This document shows positions 43,701 to 53,676 of a stretch of DNA of 64,000 bases, piece after piece (position 1 is the first letter of the stretch; each line of letters opens with the position of its first letter). This DNA comes from Pseudoalteromonas caenipelagi. GTDB lineage: Bacteria > Pseudomonadota > Gammaproteobacteria > Enterobacterales > Alteromonadaceae. The position numbers and the translations under genes were made by a program. The DNA is taken from contig NZ_JABBPG010000007.1 of assembly GCF_013140855.1 (NCBI RefSeq), positions 186,001 through 250,000 on the forward strand, read 5' to 3'. Below the pieces are notes generated by a model, which was given only the letters and a program-made list of their open reading frames with translations, did not search any database and was not told the origin of the DNA.

Positions 43701-45536
43701 CTAGCTTTTAAACTGACTCATCGCTTTTTGTAACTTTTGAGCCATTGCAGCCAGCTTCAGGGCATCTTCTTCAGTTGCTTGTGCTGAACTTAGGGTATGT
43801 TCAGCAAGCTCATTGACTTCACTGGCATCGATAAGTGCTTGTTGTGTAGCGCGGCTTTGTTGTTGCACCAGCTGGGCTATATGGACACCTTGTTCATCAA
43901 TTTTAACCATACTTTGCTGAGCTTGCTGTAATACTTGATTGGTTTGATCGGCAGCTTCAACACCTTGCTCCATTTTCTCTACGCTGCTGCGCATTTTGCT
44001 CTGTGTATCGTTTGATGCATTTTGCAAAGAGTTAATAATGGTATGTATTTCCTCGGTTTGTTGTTGCGTTCTTTTGGCTAAGGTCCTTACTTCATCGGCA
44101 ACCACAGCAAAACCTCGGCCTTGCTCCCCGGCTCTTGCCGCTTCAATGGCCGCATTCAGCGCAAGTAAGTTAGTCTGCTCTGCAATTTCACTGATAGCGG
44201 CGCTGACTTTGCTGATGTTGTGACTGTCTTGGGCAAGTTTATCCAGTGCGATACGGCTTTCTTCAAACTCTTTTTGTAATACCGTCATATGCTGAGCGAG
44301 CTCAGTGGTATTAACGGAGCTTTGCTTCACGTGCTGCGCTGCCGTACTTGCCAGTTCAGTGGCATGTTGTGCGGAGCCCTCAACCGAGTCTGCAACATTG
44401 GCCATTTCACTCAAAGCACCATGGATCATGCTGATTTTATGCTGCTGTTGGCCCACATCACTGCGCGTGTCATGGCTTATTTGGGTGAGCTTTGAAGTTT
44501 CTCCATCAAGCTCAACGCTGGTTGTATTGACATCGTTGAGCAATGCAATGAAAGCAGACAACACTTTGTTGTACTGAGCTACAATAATGGTCATCTCATC
44601 TTTGCCATAAGGGTTTGCTTTGGCACGTAAGTCACCTTGAGCAGCAAGCGCTGCTGCGTTAGAAAAGCTAGAAATACTGTCCACAACCGCAAAGTAGAAG
44701 CCATACATTAAATAGATGGCCAGCAGTAGACTGAGTGCCGAAGCGGTCGCTACCCCATTTCTGATGATGGTCTGTCTGGCGACTTTGTCTGCTAAAAGCT
44801 GACTCAACAAAGGGGTTGCTTGGTCAATCAACTCTGATACATCTTTAATAACAGCTTGGTAAAGCTGCTTGAACTGGGCATTTGATAGCGCTAACTTATC
44901 AGGGTCTAATAACTTTTCTTTGATGGTGTTTTTGTAGCGGGTGAGGCTTGTTTCTAAGCGTTCAATCGGTTTTTGCAACTGCTTGTTGGCCTGTGGATTA
45001 GCTGTCATTGCTACGGTAAGTTTGGTGTCTAGCTGAGTGTAGAATGTCAGCAGAACTTTGTTGAGGTTGGACAGTGCGATGAAGCTGTCTGGTGTGAATT
45101 GACCTTGGTTGATCACCAGACGTGTTTGCTCGGCAAGGGCATTGATTTGCTCTACCAATTTTGGGGTAGACTCGACCAATGCTCGGTTGATGTATGAGCG
45201 TGCAAGGTCATCATCTATTGCGAGTTTAGATTGAATTGATACTTGCTCGATGACAGAGTCTTGTGAGTTAAGTTGGTAGTTGGCTTTTGTGGCAATCCTA
45301 TGATTTTCCTGTTCTTGCATGTTCATCATGTTATTAAGCAGCTTTGGGTATAAGTCTAAACCTTGCTGCTGTTGGGCACTGATATTAATTGAATGAGACA
45401 AAATACTCGTCAGAAAAAACAAACTGACACTCAAAGGTACCAGTAAAATACCAAACACTAAGGTGATTTTAGTTTTGTATTTCAGATTTGCCATTAAGTG
45501 TATTGCGGGCGCACAAAAAGCTCTTAGTCCATGCAT
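43701..45536 (-). CDS. Methyl-accepting chemotaxis protein with helical sensor domain
   Basis: 611 residues from ATG 45536; an in-frame ATG at 45494 would drop 14 residues and neither has a strong ribosome site. Membrane segment ~25-48, a long periplasmic region ~50-258 that looks all-helical, second membrane segment ~260-282, HAMP, and a signalling domain with [20 protein letters not shown] and flanking methylation helices. The ligand is unknown. It is convergent with mrcB. Confidence 0.92.
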   Translation of the reverse strand: MHGLRAFCAPAIHLMANLKYKTKITLVFGILLVPLSVSLFFLTSILSHSINISAQQQQGLDLYPKLLNNMMNMQEQENHRIATKANYQLNSQDSVIEQVSIQSKLAIDDDLARSYINRALVESTPKLVEQINALAEQTRLVINQGQFTPDSFIALSNLNKVLLTFYTQLDTKLTVAMTANPQANKQLQKPIERLETSLTRYKNTIKEKLLDPDKLALSNAQFKQLYQAVIKDVSELIDQATPLLSQLLADKVARQTIIRNGVATASALSLLLAIYLMYGFYFAVVDSISSFSNAAALAAQGDLRAKANPYGKDEMTIIVAQYNKVLSAFIALLNDVNTTSVELDGETSKLTQISHDTRSDVGQQQHKISMIHGALSEMANVADSVEGSAQHATELASTAAQHVKQSSVNTTELAQHMTVLQKEFEESRIALDKLAQDSHNISKVSAAISEIAEQTNLLALNAAIEAARAGEQGRGFAVVADEVRTLAKRTQQQTEEIHTIINSLQNASNDTQSKMRSSVEKMEQGVEAADQTNQVLQQAQQSMVKIDEQGVHIAQLVQQQSRATQQALIDASEVNELAEHTLSSAQATEEDALKLAAMAQKLQKAMSQFKS

Positions 45537-45646
45537 AAGGTTAACTTTCTTAGGATATTGGTATTATTAAAGACCTGATGAAGCGTAATCTTAGTTCAAA
45601 TATGTTTAATTTGCGCAAGGCGGATAAAATACATGTAAAGGGAGAG

Positions 45647-45672
45647 GCAGCTAGCCGAGGATAGCTAGCTGC
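45647..45672 (-). terminator. Hairpin after hemL
   Basis: GCAGCTAGC (45647-45655) and GCTAGCTGC (45664-45672) form a perfect 9-bp stem with an eight-base loop, 13 bases past the hemL stop on the minus strand. The T run is weak. Confidence 0.6.
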
Positions 45673-45684
45673 GATTTGGTGTGA

Positions 45685-46965
45685 TTATAGCTTTGCAAAT
45701 GCACTTTTTGCCGCGGCAATCGTGTTCTCAATATCTTGCTGTGTATGCATGGTACTCACAAAACCCGCCTCGAACGCTGATGGTGCGAGGTAAACGCCTT
45801 CTTCAAGCATCAAGTGGAAGAAACGCTTAAAGCGCTCTAAATCACATTCAGTGGCTTGTGCAAAGCTGTTAACGCTGTTTGCGTCGGTAAAGAAAAAGCC
45901 AAACATGCCGCCAGCGTAGTTTGTTGTAAGCGCAATGCCAGCTTCATCCGCAGCTTGTTGAAAACCATCACACAGAGCTTTACTTTTAGCTTCTAGCTGC
46001 TGGTGTAATCCTTCCTCACTTAACAACTCAAGCGCTTTTAAGCCTGCCGCCATTGCGATTGGATTTCCTGATAAAGTACCTGCTTGATAAACTGGGCCTA
46101 CTGGAGCGATGTAGTCCATTATCTCTTGCTTACCACCAAAAGCGCCGACTGGCATACCGCCACCAATGACTTTACCTAAGCATGTTAGATCAGGGGTGAT
46201 ATTGTAGTATTGTTGGGCACCACCTAATGCAACTCGAAAGCCGGTCATGACTTCATCGAAAATCAGTACGCTACCGTGGTTGTTACATACTTCACGCAAG
46301 CCTTCTAAAAAGCCAGGCACTGGAGGAATGCAGTTCATGTTGCCTGCGACTGGCTCTACGATGATACAAGCAATTTCGTCTTTGTATTGCTCAAAAATAG
46401 CCTTTACTTCATCCAAATTATTGAACGATACAGTTAACGTATGTTTTGCAAAATCAGCCGGAATGCCTGGTGAGTTAGGCACACCCATAGTCAATGCGCC
46501 TGAACCCGCTTTTACCAGTAGAGAGTCAGCATGGCCATGGTAACAGCCTTCAAACTTAAGAATTTTGTCACGACCCGTATAACCGCGAGCGAGTCTAATG
46601 GCGCTCATTGTCGCTTCTGTGCCAGAGCTAACCATGCGTACTTTTTCAATTGATGGTACCAGTTCTTTGACTTTTTCAGCCATGAGAATTTCGGTTTCAG
46701 TTGGCGCGCCGTAACTCAAGCCATTTTCTACGGCCTCAAGCACAGCCTGTTTAATTTGTGGGTGGTTATGACCTAAAATCATCGGTCCCCATGATCCCAC
46801 GTAGTCTATATATTTGTTATTGTCAGCGTCAAAGGTATAAGGACCTTCTGCTTTGGTGATAAAAAGCGGTGTGCCACCTACGCCGTTAAATGCGCGAACA
46901 GGTGAGTTTACACCACCTGGGATAGACGTCTGGGCACGAGTAAATAAGTCTTGGCTAATTGTCAT
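45685..46965 (-). CDS. hemL: Glutamate-1-semialdehyde 2,1-aminomutase
   Basis: 426 residues, the standard length. PLP-binding Lys265 in [50 protein letters not shown] and [13 protein letters not shown] identify HemL. It converts glutamate-1-semialdehyde to 5-aminolevulinate, the precursor of haem. It is 15 bases after pyrB and probably co-transcribed. It is clearly related to the aminotransferase domain at 19127-20488 but is the housekeeping enzyme. Confidence 0.96.
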   Translation of the reverse strand: MTISQDLFTRAQTSIPGGVNSPVRAFNGVGGTPLFITKAEGPYTFDADNNKYIDYVGSWGPMILGHNHPQIKQAVLEAVENGLSYGAPTETEILMAEKVKELVPSIEKVRMVSSGTEATMSAIRLARGYTGRDKILKFEGCYHGHADSLLVKAGSGALTMGVPNSPGIPADFAKHTLTVSFNNLDEVKAIFEQYKDEIACIIVEPVAGNMNCIPPVPGFLEGLREVCNNHGSVLIFDEVMTGFRVALGGAQQYYNITPDLTCLGKVIGGGMPVGAFGGKQEIMDYIAPVGPVYQAGTLSGNPIAMAAGLKALELLSEEGLHQQLEAKSKALCDGFQQAADEAGIALTTNYAGGMFGFFFTDANSVNSFAQATECDLERFKRFFHLMLEEGVYLAPSAFEAGFVSTMHTQQDIENTIAAAKSAFAKL

Positions 46966-46980
46966 GATGATTCCTATCTG

Positions 46981-47997
46981 TTAACTGTTACGTTTTCGGC
47001 TAAACCAAGGCACGTCGGCTTCGTACTTTTCAACTTGGTTTTCGACCCCTAGGGTCAGAGCAAAGAGTGCCATACGGATAAGTACGCCATTTTGTACTTG
47101 GCGGAAAATAGCGAGGTTATCGTTGTTATTTAAGTCATTATCTAGCTCATTTGCATCACTGCGGCTATCACGAGGCAGTGGGTGCATTAAGATTGAGTTT
47201 GGTTTACAGTGTGCGTTATAAATTGCTTGACTGATCCTAAAACCACCACGGTATTTGTTGGCTTCTTCTTGAGATGGAAAACGTTCTTCTTGAATACGGG
47301 TCTGGTACACGATATCGGCTGCTAAGTTGCCTTCCATTTTTGAAACAAGTTCTATTTTGTGGCCTGCGTTGCTGACATTATCAAGAATATAATCAGGCAT
47401 TTGTAAACCATCAGGCGCAACCATACTAAAACGTACATTTTTGTAGTGGCAAAGCAGTTTAGACAGTGAGTGTACCGTGCGGCCGTATTTTAAATCGCCA
47501 ACAAGTGCGATATGCATGCCATCGATGCTACGCCCAAAACGACTTAATTCACGCTCAATAGTAAGTAGGTCAAGTAAAGCTTGAGTTGGGTGCTCATTAG
47601 GGCCATCCCCTCCATTGATAACAGGAACATCAGAACCGGTCGCAAATTCGCTAACCGAGCCTGCATCTGGGTGGCGCATCGCAACTGCATCTGCATAAGC
47701 TGAAATAACGCGGGCGGTATCATATAGCGATTCACCTTTAGCCAGCGCAGAGCTTTGCATACCAGTTGTTTCACGTACTAAACCGCCGAGTAGATTAAAT
47801 GCGGTGCCAAAGCTAACTCGAGTACGAGTACTAGGTTCAAAAAACAGATTCGCTAAAATAGCACCTTCGAGCACGCGAGTGCGCTTGTGCTTTTTTGCAT
47901 ATGGCTCCATTTTTTTTGCTATAGCAAAGATATGTTCAATCGCTTCTCTGTCTAACTGATTGACAGAAAGAATGTTTTCACCTTGGAAACTTAACAT
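46981..47997 (-). CDS. pyrB: Aspartate carbamoyltransferase catalytic subunit
   Basis: 338 residues from ATG 47997 (AGGA seven bases upstream); a GTG six codons earlier is in frame. Carbamoyl-phosphate loop FFEPSTRTRVSFG, the RHPDAGSV region, and HPLPRDSRSDANELD are diagnostic. It catalyses the first committed step of pyrimidine synthesis. No pyrI follows, so this is the longer form that does not need the enteric regulatory chain. Confidence 0.93.
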   Translation of the reverse strand: MLSFQGENILSVNQLDREAIEHIFAIAKKMEPYAKKHKRTRVLEGAILANLFFEPSTRTRVSFGTAFNLLGGLVRETTGMQSSALAKGESLYDTARVISAYADAVAMRHPDAGSVSEFATGSDVPVINGGDGPNEHPTQALLDLLTIERELSRFGRSIDGMHIALVGDLKYGRTVHSLSKLLCHYKNVRFSMVAPDGLQMPDYILDNVSNAGHKIELVSKMEGNLAADIVYQTRIQEERFPSQEEANKYRGGFRISQAIYNAHCKPNSILMHPLPRDSRSDANELDNDLNNNDNLAIFRQVQNGVLIRMALFALTLGVENQVEKYEADVPWFSRKRNS

Positions 47998-48106
47998 TGG
48001 GCGGTTCCTAATCACAACTTAACAACGGGTCACAAACAGCTAGGCAACCCAACCGTGATAACGCGCACATAACATCGCGGTTATTTGGCGCGCTATCATA
48101 GCATAG

Positions 48107-48541
48107 TTATAGATTAGGTTTGAGTATTGCGAGCAGTACAATGACTAATAAAAGTATCACTGGAAACTCATTAAACACTCGATAAAAGCGATGGCTCTTT
48201 TTATTGCGGTCGTGTTTAAAATCATTGAGTAGTTTGAAGCAGTAAACATGGTAGCCATATAGGATGATTACGAGCACCAATTTGTAGTGCAACCACATGC
48301 TATGACGAAACCATTCTCTGCCATACTCATAAATAGTGAGCAGACCAAATAGCAGCGTAAACAATGCAAATGGAGTGACGAAGTAAAGTAAGCGTCTTTC
48401 CATAATCTTTAGCATTGCACTACAAGATTTTTCTTCAGTCATGGCGTGATAAACAAACAGGCGTGGAAGGTAAAAAATACCGGCAAACCAAGCTATCATA
48501 AAAAATATATGTAGGGCTTTGTATATCAAAAGTGCGCTCAT
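48107..48541 (-). CDS. hemJ: HemJ-type protoporphyrinogen oxidase
   Basis: 144 residues with four membrane segments. It starts LLIYKALHIFFMIAWFAGIFYLPRL, a HemJ/UPF0093 hallmark with the conserved His, and carries further conserved LHYKLVLV and FRVFNEFP-like stretches. HemJ oxidises protoporphyrinogen IX in haem synthesis. Its place near hemL agrees. It lies 10 bases after the chloride channel gene. Confidence 0.88.
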   Translation of the reverse strand: MSALLIYKALHIFFMIAWFAGIFYLPRLFVYHAMTEEKSCSAMLKIMERRLLYFVTPFALFTLLFGLLTIYEYGREWFRHSMWLHYKLVLVIILYGYHVYCFKLLNDFKHDRNKKSHRFYRVFNEFPVILLLVIVLLAILKPNL

Positions 48542-48551
48542 TACATCTCCA

Positions 48552-50234
48552 TTAAAGTAAGCTATTGCGGATCGTTAAAATATGGCGAATTTGGTCCCAC
48601 CGTAATAGACCCATAATTTGTTTATCATCTTTTTGACTATAAACATATACCGCACCACTGCGCTTGTCTTTTAATATGTCAAATGCATCAGACAAGGTTG
48701 CTTGACTGCTTAGCCCTTGAAGTGGGATATAAGAAATTCCCACATTTTGGTCGCTCATTAAACTTAAATCATATTCAGCAAGTCGATAACCGTTTTCTTC
48801 ATCATATACGATCAAAGGCGTTTGACTGTTCACCGCAGCGAGGGTTTCTTTTATTTGTTCTTTATCGTCAGAGTAGAGCAGCTTAAAGTTTTCATCCATT
48901 TCCTCCATAATGCCGACTTTTTGCAATGCTTCACTCGCTGGAGAAACTTGATAGGGGAGGCCTTGAAAGTCAAGTTGTTGCAAGAAGATCGAGCGATTGC
49001 CAAAAACCTGTAAGGCAGTGACATAGGCGGTTGATATAACAAGCATAGCTGGCACGATGATCTGCGGATTAGAGGTAAGCTCCATCACCGCGGTGAGTGC
49101 GGCTAGTGGCGCATGTAAAGTGGCAGCCAACAACCCTGCCATACCGAGAACACCGTAGGTGCCGCTGACATCCAGGCCTGGGGTGATAAATTGAGCGAAG
49201 AACGACATCAAGGTGCCCATGATAACGCCCAACCCAATCACTGGTCCGATTAACCCCCCTGGAATACCTAAACCAATAGCAAATAGGGTTGCGAGTAATT
49301 TAGCGATTAACACAGTTGTGAGTAATTGCATATTATCGGGAGAGTCAACGGCTAAACTTATGGCACTCATACCAGAGCCCATCGCTTCAGGGACCATATA
49401 ACCAATGAACCCTGCAATAAGGCCTGCCAGCAACAAACGAGGGAACATGTTTACCGATTTAAAGGTTTTAATAATAAGCATGAGGTTTTGGTTAAAGCTA
49501 AAGGCAATGGCACCTAAAATCACGCCGCATAGGATCAAATATGGATAATGCCAAAAGTTTAAAGGTGTGATGCTAAACAGTGCTAACTCACTATCATTGC
49601 CGAATACAAATTGTGTTGCTAATGCACCAGTCACCGCGGCCAGCATAATGGGCACAAAAATATGTATTTTGTATTCCCTAAGCACTACTTCCATTACAAA
49701 TATGACCGCTGCAAGCGGTGTATTAAATGATGCTGCAATACCCGCTGCGACTCCGCACCCAGCTAAAGTTCTAGCAGAGTTTAGGGGTAAGTGAAGACGC
49801 TCTGCCAAAATACTTGCCCCAGTTGCCCCCATATGTACAGAAGGGCCTTCTCGACCAACCGAAAAGCCACAGATCAGTGCCATTGCACCGCCAAAAAACT
49901 GGTTAGCACTGTTCCATATTGGCATTTTTCCGTAATGGTGCTTGATGCGATGAATTACAAAGGGGATGCCTAAACGGTAGTGCTTAAAACCTGTTAGGTC
50001 AGCAAAAACTGCAATTAGCAAGGCGCCGAGAACGGGTAAAACCACCCGCTGATACTCAGCAAGTGTTGAAAAATCATCCTGGGTTTGCAAAAACAGTGCT
50101 TGCACCTGCGTGATGGTCAGTCGGAAAAGGATAATCAAAACAGCGGCCAATAGCCCTGCAATTACGCCAAGCAAGCATAATTGAACAGAAGTTTTGGGCT
50201 TGGCTAGGCGACGCCTTAGAGTATCCAGCGACAT
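48552..50234 (-). CDS. ClC-family chloride channel/transporter with CBS domains
   Basis: 560 residues from ATG 50234 (GGAA seven bases upstream); ATG 50252 would add six. About ten to twelve membrane segments with the ClC selectivity motif GREGPSVHMGATG, plus GIPGGLIGPVIGLG, then a C-terminal region from ~425 that looks like a CBS pair (MGLLRWDQI near the end). It moves chloride or exchanges it for protons. The gene is divergent from erpA. Confidence 0.92.
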   Translation of the reverse strand: MSLDTLRRRLAKPKTSVQLCLLGVIAGLLAAVLIILFRLTITQVQALFLQTQDDFSTLAEYQRVVLPVLGALLIAVFADLTGFKHYRLGIPFVIHRIKHHYGKMPIWNSANQFFGGAMALICGFSVGREGPSVHMGATGASILAERLHLPLNSARTLAGCGVAAGIAASFNTPLAAVIFVMEVVLREYKIHIFVPIMLAAVTGALATQFVFGNDSELALFSITPLNFWHYPYLILCGVILGAIAFSFNQNLMLIIKTFKSVNMFPRLLLAGLIAGFIGYMVPEAMGSGMSAISLAVDSPDNMQLLTTVLIAKLLATLFAIGLGIPGGLIGPVIGLGVIMGTLMSFFAQFITPGLDVSGTYGVLGMAGLLAATLHAPLAALTAVMELTSNPQIIVPAMLVISTAYVTALQVFGNRSIFLQQLDFQGLPYQVSPASEALQKVGIMEEMDENFKLLYSDDKEQIKETLAAVNSQTPLIVYDEENGYRLAEYDLSLMSDQNVGISYIPLQGLSSQATLSDAFDILKDKRSGAVYVYSQKDDKQIMGLLRWDQIRHILTIRNSLL

Positions 50235-50422
50235 GTTTGAATTCCGAGTCATAATAAGGACTTAAGTTTATCAAAAAAATGTCATAGCGTCCTTGATAAG
50301 TGAATATTTAATTCGCTATTTTTGTGCGAAGTAACCTTTTGAGGAGTCTAATAACTATACTTGATTAAAACACTCGGGTATTAGATAATTGCCACATAAA
50401 ATGTACAAGGGTTGAAGTGAAA

Positions 50423-50761
50423 ATGTCTGAACAGTTACCTATCCAATTTAGCGATGCAGCTGCAAATCGAGTTAAAGAGCTTATCGAAGAGGAAGAAAAT
50501 CCGAATCTTAAGTTGCGTGTTTATGTAACTGGGGGGGGCTGCTCGGGTTTCCAGTATGGTTTCACATTTGATGAAAAGGCCAACCCGGGAGACCTAGAGA
50601 TTGAAAAAAATGGTGTAATCATGGTTGTTGACCCGATGAGTATTCAGTATCTCATTGATGGTACGGTTGATTACACAGAAGGCTTGGAAGGGGCACGATT
50701 CTTTGTCGATAACCCTAATGCAACAACAACATGTGGTTGCGGTGCCAGCTTCAGTGTATAG
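50423..50761 (+). CDS. erpA: Iron-sulfur insertion protein ErpA
   Basis: 112 residues from ATG 50423; a GTG two codons earlier is in frame. A-type carrier with the three conserved cysteines Cys40 ([11 protein letters not shown]), Cys104 and Cys106 (TTCGCGASF). Length and sequence fit ErpA more than IscA. It hands Fe-S clusters to apo-enzymes, including those of isoprenoid synthesis. A terminator follows. Confidence 0.95.
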   Translation: MSEQLPIQFSDAAANRVKELIEEEENPNLKLRVYVTGGGCSGFQYGFTFDEKANPGDLEIEKNGVIMVVDPMSIQYLIDGTVDYTEGLEGARFFVDNPNATTTCGCGASFSV

Positions 50762-50773
50762 CTCTTTTTAGAG

Positions 50774-50804
50774 AAAAAGCCGCTTGTTTATAGTGGCTTT
50801 TTTT
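50774..50804. terminator. Bidirectional terminator between erpA and the small membrane gene
   Basis: AAAAAGCCGC (50774-50783) pairs with GTGGCTTTTT (50793-50802) with one G-T pair. A run of T on one side and of A on the other lets it work for both convergent genes. Confidence 0.9.
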
Positions 50805-50979
50805 ATGTCTGATGTGTAACTTGGATCATTAGTACAAAGAAGCCTAGTACAAAGGTACTAAATGCTAAAATATATAAAAATCCTTTCTTTCCCTTCTTTA
50901 TTGGCACACCATTAGTGCGTAAAAAGCAATACCATGCAAAACACAGCAAAATTGGTAATAAAAACAGCAATCGGATCAT
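50803..50979 (-). CDS. Small membrane protein, 58 residues
   Basis: A 58-residue frame from ATG 50979 to TAA 50803. It begins MIRLLFLLPILLCFAWYCFL (membrane segment), has a basic loop around IKKGKKG, and a second membrane segment from about residue 34 (FLYILAFSTFVLGFFVLM). The two-helix hairpin with a positive loop is a good small membrane protein pattern, and the stop sits at the shared terminator with erpA. I recall similar short proteins beside erpA in related bacteria but cannot verify this. The function is unknown. Confidence 0.65.
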   Translation of the reverse strand: MIRLLFLLPILLCFAWYCFLRTNGVPIKKGKKGFLYILAFSTFVLGFFVLMIQVTHQT

Positions 50980-51304
50980 ATATATTCAGCCTACATTTTG
51001 GTTAATTTGTTAATATTAGGTCTAAGTTTATATTTTTTAAAGAAAAATATTTTATTATTAAAAGTGGTACATTTTATAAAATTTTTGTTAAAGTTAAGGG
51101 GCTTTACTACTTCGGTAGAAAGTTAAAATAGTTTAAGTTTTAATTAGGTGTTAAAAGAATTATAGTCTATACCTAATTTGGTACATAGGGACAAACTAGG
51201 CTGTTCGCCGATGTTCCTATGGTATACATTACAGTAGTTCAAATGAGACGGGCATATTTCATTTGAATTTTTTTATGAATATCATCTAGTAGGAGATGTT
51301 TAAT
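50980..51304. other. Intergenic region before the XRE regulator
   Basis: AT-rich, with no gene seen. It should hold the promoters of the small membrane gene and the XRE gene. It contains a 10-bp inverted repeat, CATAGGGACA (51184-51193) and TGTTCCTATG (51212-51221), with one G-T pair and an 18-base spacer. This could be an operator or a leader hairpin. Confidence 0.5.
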
Positions 51305-51547
51305 ATGATGGGAAAAACGGTTTCTTCTGAAGAAAACGGCAAGCTAACTAAGTGGCTAAAATCTAAGCGTCATGAGAAAGGCCATACAATGCGTAGTCTC
51401 GCACAGGTCTTGGGTACTCCGCATTCTTTCATCGGAAAAATTGAGAACCAAGAGCGTCGTTTAGACGTGATAGAGTTTTTACGCTATTGTGAAGCACTTG
51501 AAGTTGACCCATATGAGGGGCTTCACCTGCTAAAAGACGAGCAGTAA
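51305..51547 (+). CDS. Small XRE-family HTH regulator
   Basis: 80 residues from ATG 51305 (AGGAG nine bases upstream); ATGs at 51296 and 51308 are alternatives. It is a single Cro/C1-type helix-turn-helix: KWLKSKRHEKGHTMRSLAQ, then GTPHSFIGKIENQERRLDV. No other domain is present. It stands alone, with no phage genes near. It may bind the inverted repeat upstream of its own gene. Confidence 0.88.
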   Translation: MMGKTVSSEENGKLTKWLKSKRHEKGHTMRSLAQVLGTPHSFIGKIENQERRLDVIEFLRYCEALEVDPYEGLHLLKDEQ

Positions 51548-51564
51548 GTATTGCTTGAGTAATA

Positions 51565-51584
51565 AGGTGCAAGGATTTGCACCT
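51565..51584. terminator. Hairpin between XRE and ampG genes
   Basis: AGGTGCAA (51565-51572) and TTGCACCT (51577-51584) form a perfect 8-bp stem with a four-base loop between two convergent genes. The T run is weak on both strands. Confidence 0.6.
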
Positions 51585-51645
51585 CGATCCTTCCTCCATT
51601 TCAGAACTCTTTTTGCAAAGCTAATATTACTGTAAATCGCCTGAC

Positions 51646-53037
51646 TTATTTTGTTGTTGCTTCTCTACCATGGTATGCGTTTTCGATTGCGTACAGCTTA
51701 TGCCTAATTAAATATAGGAAAGCTAAAGACGGGGTAACCATGACGGCTGTTAAGGCAAAAAATAGCGCCCAGTTTCCAGCAAACCAATCATCTATTACAA
51801 CACCGCTATAGCTAGAGAGTACAGTACGTCCTAAGCTGCTTAAAGACGCCAATAAGGCATAGTGTGTGGCACTAAATGCTCTATCACATAACATGGAAAT
51901 AAACGCGACCATAGCGACTAACGACCAAGCTTGTGTAAAGCCATCAACAACAATTGCCAATGCATATAAATGCTCTTTGGGCCCAGCAATGGCTATCCAC
52001 GAGAACATTAAGTTCGACGCTGCCATCGCAATACCGCTAATGAATAGCCCTTTAACGATACCGTATCGATGGTTGAATATACTGCCTAAAAAGGCAAATA
52101 TAATCGTAATAACGCCGGTGCCTAATTTTGAGTACTGTGCGATTTGACTGTTGCTAAAGCCAACTTCTTTGTAAAACACAATCGACATTCTTGCCAAGAA
52201 TGACTCACCAATTTTGAATAAAAATACAAAGGCCAATAGTGCTAACGCTGTTTTAACGCCATTTTTTCTAAAAAAGCTTCTAAACGGCTCGACTAAAGTA
52301 ACAGCGAGCCAAGCGCTTAAGCGGCTAATGGTGCCAGGAGCCAATTTGGCGAGCTTGTTTTGATAATCTTGTTCAAGTTGTGCTTGTACGACTTCGCGAA
52401 TTGACTCCGGTTCTTTTGCAAACAAAGTCACTAACAGCAGCATCAGCATGATACCAGCGAGAATGATGTAGATATAAGGCCAATCGAAGTTTGGTAAGTC
52501 AGCTAAAAAAAATGGCATAGCGCCTAGTAGGGCATAGCCTGTCCACCAACCTGAAGTTGCCATGGCTGCGGCTGCGGTTGCTTTTTCACTTTCGTCTTCT
52601 GGCAGTGAATCAATTCGAAATGCATCAATAGCAATGTCATGTGTCGCAGATGCAAGCGCGATAACAAAGCATAGGAGGGCGGCTAAAAACAGCTGTTCTT
52701 TGAGCACGATGGTTGACATCGCAAGCGCGGCACCTGCGGTGATCACTTGACACAATGCTATCCAACTACGCCTTTGACCAAGGAGTTTGCCTAAGACAGG
52801 TAGCTTAATGCGATCTAGTAATGGCGACCATAAAAAATTCACCGTATAGGCCGCAAAGACAATACCAAATAGGCCTATCATACTGCGACTAAGCCCCTCG
52901 TCTTTTAGCCAAGCAGACATGACAGAGCCAATCAGTACCCATGGGAAGCCACTGCTGATCCCCAACATAAAAATAGTCACTAGACGTTTGTCGGTATAGT
53001 AACTCAAATATTCACGCAAACTTGCTTTGAGGATCAT
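51646..53037 (-). CDS. ampG: AmpG-like MFS muropeptide permease
   Basis: 463 residues with about twelve membrane segments. The start region SGFPWVLIGSVMSAWLKDEG and FLWSPLLDRIKLP are typical of AmpG/PAT-family transporters. It imports anhydro-muropeptides for cell-wall recycling. It is last in a run rlmG-yajG-cyclophilin-ampG; in E. coli ampG is next to yajG too, which supports the call. Confidence 0.9.
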   Translation of the reverse strand: MILKASLREYLSYYTDKRLVTIFMLGISSGFPWVLIGSVMSAWLKDEGLSRSMIGLFGIVFAAYTVNFLWSPLLDRIKLPVLGKLLGQRRSWIALCQVITAGAALAMSTIVLKEQLFLAALLCFVIALASATHDIAIDAFRIDSLPEDESEKATAAAAMATSGWWTGYALLGAMPFFLADLPNFDWPYIYIILAGIMLMLLLVTLFAKEPESIREVVQAQLEQDYQNKLAKLAPGTISRLSAWLAVTLVEPFRSFFRKNGVKTALALLAFVFLFKIGESFLARMSIVFYKEVGFSNSQIAQYSKLGTGVITIIFAFLGSIFNHRYGIVKGLFISGIAMAASNLMFSWIAIAGPKEHLYALAIVVDGFTQAWSLVAMVAFISMLCDRAFSATHYALLASLSSLGRTVLSSYSGVVIDDWFAGNWALFFALTAVMVTPSLAFLYLIRHKLYAIENAYHGREATTK

Positions 53038-53052
53038 GTGTTTCCTTGTTGA

Positions 53053-53676
53053 CTAGAGAGGCTGTGCGTCGAGTACGCTTACATCAAAAATAACAACAGG
53101 TGTCTTAGGTATAAATGTATAGCCAAGCTTACTGTTGTAACCTGTTTCAACCTGCATGATTTTATCTAAAGTTTCATACCCCTCGACAACATTGCCAAAA
53201 ACGGCAAAGCCCCAATCTCGACCTGGATTTAAATGGTCGTTGTCGTTCATATTAAAGAAGAATTGACGGGTACCTGAATGCGGTTTGTTGTCTTGATAAG
53301 CCATCGCGACTGAATACATATCATTTTTTAGGCCATTACCACTTTCATTAAAAATGGGCGCGCGTTCAAACATCCCATCGTATTCTTTATCATAGCCACC
53401 TCCTTGAATAACAAAGTCAGTTTCGTTGGCTTCATCGCGCTCCACTCTATGAAATACGGAACCTTTGTAATCGCCATTGATAACGTAAGTCAAAAAGTTA
53501 TTCACGGTAATTGGCGCACGAGACCTGTCTAGTTCAATGATGATATCGCCTAGACTCGTAACCATCTTTACTCGTGGAAAGAGGTTATCTTTTTGGACAA
53601 ACCGTCCTTCTTTATTAGCTGCGAAACTAGAAATAGAAAACAATAAACATGATAAAAAAATGATGATATTTTTCAT
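53053..53676 (-). CDS. Periplasmic cyclophilin-type peptidyl-prolyl isomerase
   Basis: 207 residues with a signal peptide (MKNIIIFLSCLLFSISSFAA). Cyclophilin core: GDIIIELDRSRAPITVNNF, GSVFHRVERDEANETDF.IQGG, GTRQFFFN and WGFAVFGNVVEGYETLDKI. Catalytic Arg is in FHRV. It helps fold exported proteins. It is 15 bases before ampG and overlaps the yajG stop by one base. Confidence 0.92.
   Translation of the reverse strand: MKNIIIFLSCLLFSISSFAANKEGRFVQKDNLFPRVKMVTSLGDIIIELDRSRAPITVNNFLTYVINGDYKGSVFHRVERDEANETDFVIQGGGYDKEYDGMFERAPIFNESGNGLKNDMYSVAMAYQDNKPHSGTRQFFFNMNDNDHLNPGRDWGFAVFGNVVEGYETLDKIMQVETGYNSKLGYTFIPKTPVVIFDVSVLDAQPL

Noticed and set aside
45685..46965. hemL as a second amino-transfer gene of the cluster
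   Set aside because: Standard length and motifs of the haem pathway enzyme, with pyrB and hemJ as neighbours.
48016..48106. pyrB attenuator upstream region
   Set aside because: Only short imperfect hairpins; no leader peptide and no hairpin followed by a T run of the enteric kind.
51305..51547. Phage repressor or toxin-antitoxin antitoxin
   Set aside because: No phage, toxin or recombinase gene is adjacent; neighbours are a small membrane gene and ampG.
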